Below are positions 51,929-56,434 of a stretch of 56,434 bases of DNA, one piece after another (the first letter of the stretch is position 1; every line of letters starts with the position of its first letter). Under the pieces are notes generated by a model. It made no database searches and was not told where the DNA came from. It saw only the letters and a list, made by a program, of their open reading frames with translations. The DNA is from UMGS1696 sp964634795 (GTDB lineage Bacteria; Bacillota; Clostridia; Oscillospirales; CAG-272), in the NCBI GenBank assembly GCA_964634795.1, contig CAZWLL010000008.1, forward strand, positions 1 to 56,434, given 5' to 3'. The translations under genes and the position numbers were made by a program.

Positions 51929-54031
51929 GCGGTCAGTTCATAAGTGCTGCTTCCGCACACAACCGTATATGTACTTCCGCTTGTTAATTTATCGGATGCA
52001 ATGTATAACGCATTGCATTTTACGCCATTCTGTATTTCAAGAACAACTTCTCCGTTTTCGTCTATAACGGAAACATCGGCTTCGTTCTCCTTAACAGATG
52101 CCGTTATGCTCGGAATAGACACTACCTGTGATGCCGAGGATTCTCCTCTTGAGAACGCAATGAATGTTCCACCGCTTATTGCAACAGTACCGTTTGTATC
52201 TATTATGCAGTCCGGGTCGCCGTATACAACCATATCTTTATTCTTGATTGTAATATTTCCTCCCGAAATTTCAAGTGTACCATTGGAATCGAGGACATCA
52301 TTACCTCCCGATAATGTTAAATTACCTCCGCATATTTTTATATATACTCCCTCTTCCGCTTCTTCATTCATCAATCCTGTGCCACCGCCGCCGAAATTAC
52401 CAAAACCGCCACCGCCTCTGCCGCCTTTTTTCTCGCTCGACGAAGTGTCCGAATCACTGTTGTCATCTGTTTCTTCGGGTTTTGTTCCGTTTGTACTGTC
52501 TCCGCTCGGCATATCGGGCGGTGTCTGTCCGTCTGTGTTTGACGTACCGTCGGGCTTTTCGGGTATTGTTCCGTCTGTACTGTCTCCGCTCGGCATCTCG
52601 GGCGGTGTCTGTCCGTCTGTGCCCGACGTACCGTCGGGCTTTTCGGGTACTGTTCCGTCGGTTCCCTCTCCGCTTGGTATTTCAGGCGGTGTCTGTCCGT
52701 CTGTGTTTGATGTACCATCAGGTTTTTCGGGTACTGTTCCGTCTGTACCGTCTCCGCTCGGTATCTCGGGCGGTGTCTGTCCGTCTGTGCCCGACGTACC
52801 GTCGGGCTTTTCGGGTACTGNNNNNNNNNNNNNNNNNNNNNNNNNNNNNNNNNNNNNNNNNNNNNNNNNNNNNNNNNNNNNNNNNNNNNNNNNNNNNNNN
52901 NNNNNNNNNNNNNNNNNNNNTTCCGTCGGTTCCCTCTCCGCTTGGTATTTCAGGCGGTGTCTGTCCGTCATCGGGTGTAAAATCACCGAAGTCGAAATCT
53001 CCGCTTTTCGCGTCGAAATTTCCGAAGCCTGAGGATGATCCGGACGCGGCATTGATTGTGTCGTCCGATGATACTATATCAATATCACCGCCGTAAATTT
53101 CAACCTTCATGCCTTCCAAACCTTCATAACATTTTGTGACGTTAATTACACCGTCATTGATAATAAGCCACGATTCGGCATGTACCGCATCATCTCCTGC
53201 AGATATATTGATATTACCGCCGTCGATAATCACATATCCTTTTTCCTCATCGGTATCATTATTGGATTTAAGCGCATCCTCATCGGATGTTACATTAATC
53301 TCGCCGCCTTTAATAAGCAGGCAATCCTTGCCTTTTATCGCATCCCCTACGGAATTTACCGTAATTTTTCCCGATACGATTTTCAAGTCGTCTTTCGAGT
53401 GTATACCTTTATCGTAATTTCCGTTAACGATGAGCTCCCCGTCACCGTTTATCGTAAGGTCAGCTTTTGAATAAACAGCTGCGGCAGGTTCGTTTTCATC
53501 GTTTTCGTATACATAGTTTGTACTGTCGCTTATTGTATTAACCGTTCCCGAGGCTAATGTTATGCACACGTTTTTTGCGGATTTTACATAGACAGGCGAC
53601 ATATCCGAACTTATTGTCACACCCGAAAAAATCAAATGCACATTTTCCTCGGATTCCACAATAATCTGTCCGCTGTAGTCACCGCTCAGAACATAATCTC
53701 CGCCTGCCGTTATCTTTATATATCTGTCACCGATATCCATTTCTATTGTTGACTGAGCGTTGTTTCCGTCAAGCTCGACATATGCCGCATCATCCGCAAT
53801 CGATGTATCAAGATCGAAGTCGGAATACTCGGCTTCCGGATAATAATCTCCGTCATCACTTTCCTCAATTACAGTATTATCCGCTGATGCCGACACTTCT
53901 TCCGTACTTGTTTCGGTTGAATTTACAACAGTGCTTTCATCCGTATTCGATGCGGTTGTCGTGCATGAATTCAGCACAAGCATTGCGAGAATTATACCAA
54001 GCAGTCTTTTACGCATTATTGTTGTTTTCAT
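51922..54031 (-). CDS. Lipoprotein with carbohydrate-binding beta-helix (Cthe_2159-like) and internal repeats; split by gap
   Basis: One gene is broken only by the N block at 52821-52920. The N-terminal part is a lipoprotein (LAMLVLNSC lipobox), an acidic Ser/Thr linker and then a parallel beta-helix-like stretch (LTINGDGELIVNG, IHSKDDLKIVSG, VIIDGGNINISAGDDAVHAE) like the Cthe_2159 family, whose founder binds acidic polysaccharide. Next come 28-residue repeats (PEKPDGTSGTDGQTPPEIPS), a Gly-rich hinge (GGRGGGGFGNFGGGG) and a second beta-helix part. The two visible halves are in different frames only because the N block is not a multiple of three. Cell-surface sugar binding is inference. GAGG precedes the ATG. 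Confidence 0.8.
52485..52975 (-). repeat. 84-bp in-frame coding repeats
   Basis: The 84-bp unit encodes 28 residues rich in Pro, Gly, Asp and Thr. Copies recur at positions stepping by 84 (for example 52524, 52608, 52692, 52776). Variation includes SGTDG/SNTDG and EIPS/EMPS/DMPS. The two gap edges join in perfect repeat register, so the missing length is probably a multiple of 84 bp. Confidence 0.88.
52821..52920. other. Assembly gap (100 N) inside coding repeats
   Basis: The placeholder breaks the reading frame. A direct join of the two edges restores it (Gly-Thr-Val-Pro), so the break is not biological. Confidence 0.93.
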
Positions 54032-54135
54032 GTTCTGTGCCTCACTGTCACTGTTTTTTGCAGTAAATATTTTACCTTTTCAACTTTATGACAGAGTATC
54101 GGAAACGTGAAAAACGAATGAAAAAAACATGATTA

Positions 54136-54921
54136 TTACTTGAGTAAAGCTCTGTTTTCAAGCATGTGAAAATACTCGAGTTTTTGCGGGTCACTTACTT
54201 CCCTGCCTGATACAATATACTCCGCGTCATCAATTTTTCCGTCAGATGTCGGCACTGTACCTATGCTTTCCATCATATATTTCAGTCTTTTGACTGTGCC
54301 TTCCGTGCCGTCGATTATATCTATGTCTCCTAAATATGCTCTGAAGCTGTCACGAAAATACGCGAAATGAGTACATCCCAGCACAACCGCCGTATAACCT
54401 TCGTTTTTGTCGATTATTTCTTTAAGATATCCCGTGACTGTATCAATATCAAATACTGCATTCTCGGCATAGGTTACAAGCTTCGGTGCTGCCACAAGTG
54501 TAGGAAGTGTATCATTATTATAGTTTTTATCTATAAGATCATGCAGCTTTTTCCCCGCTATAGTCAGCGGAGTAGCACACACAAGTATCTTTTCTCCGTG
54601 GTGCATTATAGATGCCGGTTTTACGGCAGGCTCCATGCCGATAATCGGTATGGAATACATTTTTCTCAGCGTATCTATTGCCATACTCGTTGCCGTATTG
54701 CACGCGACAACTACAATATCAGCTCCGTGTTCTATGAGACACTTTACGCCGTCAATGCTGTATTCGATTACTTGCTCAGGCTTTTTTTCACCATAAGGAA
54801 CATGATCGGTGTCGGCATAGAATATATATTCGGCATTTTTTATCTCTTGTCTTGCATAAGCCATTACCGATATGCCGCCCGCACCCGAATCGAAAAAACC
54901 TATTTTAATTTTTTCCTTCAT
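54136..54921 (-). CDS. murI: Glutamate racemase
   Basis: MurI makes D-glutamate for peptidoglycan. The 261-residue protein has IGFFDSGAGGISVM, HVPYGEK, VVVACNTATS with Cys74 and VVLGCTHFAYF with Cys183, the two catalytic cysteines of the two-base mechanism. It is transcribed on its own between two surface-related genes. GGAGAG precedes the ATG. Confidence 0.96.
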   Translation of the reverse strand: MKEKIKIGFFDSGAGGISVMAYARQEIKNAEYIFYADTDHVPYGEKKPEQVIEYSIDGVKCLIEHGADIVVVACNTATSMAIDTLRKMYSIPIIGMEPAVKPASIMHHGEKILVCATPLTIAGKKLHDLIDKNYNNDTLPTLVAAPKLVTYAENAVFDIDTVTGYLKEIIDKNEGYTAVVLGCTHFAYFRDSFRAYLGDIDIIDGTEGTVKRLKYMMESIGTVPTSDGKIDDAEYIVSGREVSDPQKLEYFHMLENRALLK

Positions 54922-55024
54922 AGGAGAGCTCTCCTTTAATAATTATACTGTATATTATATTCCAACAAGACGTACTTTTCAATAGTTGACCTTTTAATGC
55001 CGCGCAATTTTAAATAACCCGCAT

Positions 55025-55061
55025 ACACAAAACATCCCCGCACAATTTCGATACGGGGATG
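55025..55061 (-). terminator. Terminator after the NodB-like gene
   Basis: CATCCCCG pairs with CGGGGATG, followed on the minus strand by TTTTGTGT. Confidence 0.8.
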
Positions 55062-55092
55062 AAAAATATTATGTCATTCGTGTTTAAACTTC

Positions 55093-56247
55093 TTAATAAG
55101 CCATGCCGTCGTTTTCTTCAATAATTTCACTCAGCGATATCGGTTCATAACCGTGCTCGTGCATCCATCTTGCCATTGTCAGAATACGCTCTGCGTAATC
55201 GGGTTCATATGCGGCATAATCAGGATAGAAGTACTGCTCATGAATTACCATCTGAATAAAACCGCCTTCTGACGGACGTGAGCTTAAGTCATCAAGAAAA
55301 GCTTCAACACGATTTGCGGGAAGGTCGCCTGCGTTGAGTACCATATGAAGCTTAGCGAAAACGACATCTTCATCGGTGTCTACAACGAAACAGCGATGCT
55401 CGGCGTGAATGGTCTGCTCGTGAGTAAGATGATACGAAACAATCGGGTCACCGTTCTTATAGTAGCCTGTATAATAATTTTCACCGCGGCATACCGTAAG
55501 ATACGCACAAAGGGCACGATAACCGAGAGAACGCAATGCTCTTGTACCGTTGACACTGCATGCTCCCCAGTGCAATGTTGTTGTATTCCGCAATGACGAA
55601 GATCCGACTATTCTGCGCAATTCACGAATAACAAGCAGTGCATCGTTGCGAACCTCATCATAGCTCTTGTTCTGATAAGGTAAATCCGGCATTTCACTGC
55701 GCGAATGGAACGAAAACGAGAGCCAATCCGAATTTGCTTCGAATTCTTCACGGTATTTGTCTGTCATCATGGAAAGATTGAATGAACCGTCGTATGTTTC
55801 ATAAAAAGCGTTGATATGTACCTTACTTCCGTACAAATCATGAGCTTTCTTAAAAACACCGAGGTAAGCATTTTCGAAAATCGATTTATACTCGTTTCTG
55901 TGCTCATGCAAATCACGAAAGGCTAAAATAAAATCATCTACCGTAAAGCGGTATTTGTGATACGCTTTCGCAAAAACATAAACAGTGATAGTTTCACTCT
56001 CTCCAGAATCGGCATTAACAGCCTGCAAACGATTTACCCGTCCGTCAAGCAGAACATCTGCGGAAAAAGTACCGTCATTTTCTCTTTGCGCCGATACACC
56101 GTTTACCGTAATTTGTCCGTCTGCGGAAGATTTCAGCAAAACATGTATTTTTAAGCTGTTATTTACCCAAACTCCGTCCGCTTCGCCTACCATTACATCC
56201 CCGTTGACGGGAAAAATGAAATGCGGAGATGTGCTGTTCTCATTCAT
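55093..56247 (-). CDS. Unknown protein with N-terminal beta-sandwich and polysaccharide-deacetylase-like fold
   Basis: I recognise no named family. Residues ~1-95 look like a small beta-sandwich (Big-like), ending in TITVYVFAK. The rest resembles a NodB/glycoside hydrolase-deacetylase barrel: RFTVDDFILAFRDL near the start, FSFHSRSEMPDLPY with a His in the middle, TLHWGACSVNGTRALRSLGY and a C-terminal MVIHEQYFYPDY followed by MARWMHEHGYEPISLSE. The last part strongly recalls the end of polysaccharide deacetylases. No signal peptide is visible, so the location is unclear. The length is 384 residues. It is monocistronic, with a structured repeat upstream. Confidence 0.65.
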   Translation of the reverse strand: MNENSTSPHFIFPVNGDVMVGEADGVWVNNSLKIHVLLKSSADGQITVNGVSAQRENDGTFSADVLLDGRVNRLQAVNADSGESETITVYVFAKAYHKYRFTVDDFILAFRDLHEHRNEYKSIFENAYLGVFKKAHDLYGSKVHINAFYETYDGSFNLSMMTDKYREEFEANSDWLSFSFHSRSEMPDLPYQNKSYDEVRNDALLVIRELRRIVGSSSLRNTTTLHWGACSVNGTRALRSLGYRALCAYLTVCRGENYYTGYYKNGDPIVSYHLTHEQTIHAEHRCFVVDTDEDVVFAKLHMVLNAGDLPANRVEAFLDDLSSRPSEGGFIQMVIHEQYFYPDYAAYEPDYAERILTMARWMHEHGYEPISLSEIIEENDGMAY

Positions 56248-56287
56248 AATATATTCCTTCCGTTCATGGATTTTAAAAATTATAACT

Positions 56288-56434
56288 CACCGTTAAGCCT
56301 AAAGAACGGAGAATTTCCAGTCATGGAAATTCTCGAGAGTGGGATGGTTATCTCGCCTACTCGACTGAAGATTATTCCCACTCACCGTTAAGCCTAAAGA
56401 ACGGAGAATTTCCAGTCATGGAAATTCTCGAGAG
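56288..56434 (-). repeat. Structured two-stem repeat array, continuing past the window edge
   Basis: Units with a 95-bp period carry GAGTGGGA/TCCCACTC around the 31-nt core (CTTCAGTC, GAGTAG and GATAACC on the minus strand) and an 11-bp hairpin with GTCA loop. The window ends inside the second unit. Confidence 0.87.

Noticed and set aside
51944..53032. Long plus-strand frame opposite the beta-helix lipoprotein
   Set aside because: It is a shadow of the repeat-rich minus-strand gene; it has no ribosome site or recognisable domain, and the minus strand has a signal peptide and known motifs.
52718..53052. Apparent frameshift splitting the lipoprotein into two genes
   Set aside because: The frame change is caused by the 100-N placeholder; joining the gap edges directly restores one frame in repeat register.

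Overview
The window reads as a chromosomal scaffold piece from an anaerobic, low-to-mid GC Clostridia (Firmicutes), most like a gut Oscillospirales/Ruminococcaceae-type organism. The evidence is a ZTP riboswitch on a purine operon, a T-box leader on pheS, an L10 leader on rplJ, single-chain PurL, a Fe-S type PurF, pyruvate:ferredoxin oxidoreductase, strong sigma-A promoters with 17-bp spacers and AGGAGG-type ribosome sites. Taxonomy is inference. Four 100-N blocks (23584-23683, 34382-34481, 50077-50176, 52821-52920) are scaffold gaps, and all four fall in or beside repeats.

Layout. 1-2562: minus-strand operon of a LarA-like protein, a PHP phosphoesterase and gnd (cut by the window edge). 2692-13862: purine operon behind a ZTP riboswitch: purE, purF, purM, purN, a PurO-like IMP cyclohydrolase, a stand-alone AICAR transformylase, purD, purL. 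The usual fused purH is replaced by two separate genes. 13872-17900: a lipoprotein metallophosphoesterase, then an FAD oxidoreductase overlapping a YbaK/PrdX-type deacylase. 17904-23345 (minus): an orphan BlaI-type repressor, rplJ-rplL with its leader, rarA, and a GH3 glycosidase. 24162-28115: a CysC-CysQ fusion with cysD and cysN, a set that makes PAPS and recycles PAP; no reductase is present. 28201-29001: PnuC. 29271-34368: T-box, pheS, a uridine-kinase-like gene, pheT, a phosphoribosyltransferase. 34524-39862: a Cys-rich unknown protein, a DinG-like helicase with an N-terminal nuclease-like domain, and typA. 40117-43692: a highly expressed pyruvate:ferredoxin oxidoreductase. 43824-49726 (minus): yebC, argS, a divergent PRPP synthetase, rpe, ispF, ispD. 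50375-51808: pepD. 51922-56247 (minus): a repeat-containing beta-helix lipoprotein, murI, and a NodB-like protein.

The most unusual feature is a dispersed family of structured intergenic repeats at five places (8640-8783, 23389-23741, 34482-34524, 49765-50245, 56288-56434). Each full unit is about 95-97 bp and has two stems. One stem encloses a conserved core that is always 31 nt long; its paired arms differ from locus to locus but stay complementary. The other stem is either an 11-bp hairpin with a GTCA loop or a larger branched structure. The copy inside the purine operon is in the opposite orientation to the others. I do not recognise this family.

Much of the metabolism here converges on PRPP and purines: PRPP synthetase, rpe and gnd (pentose phosphate), the purine operon, a phosphoribosyltransferase, and PnuC for NAD precursors.
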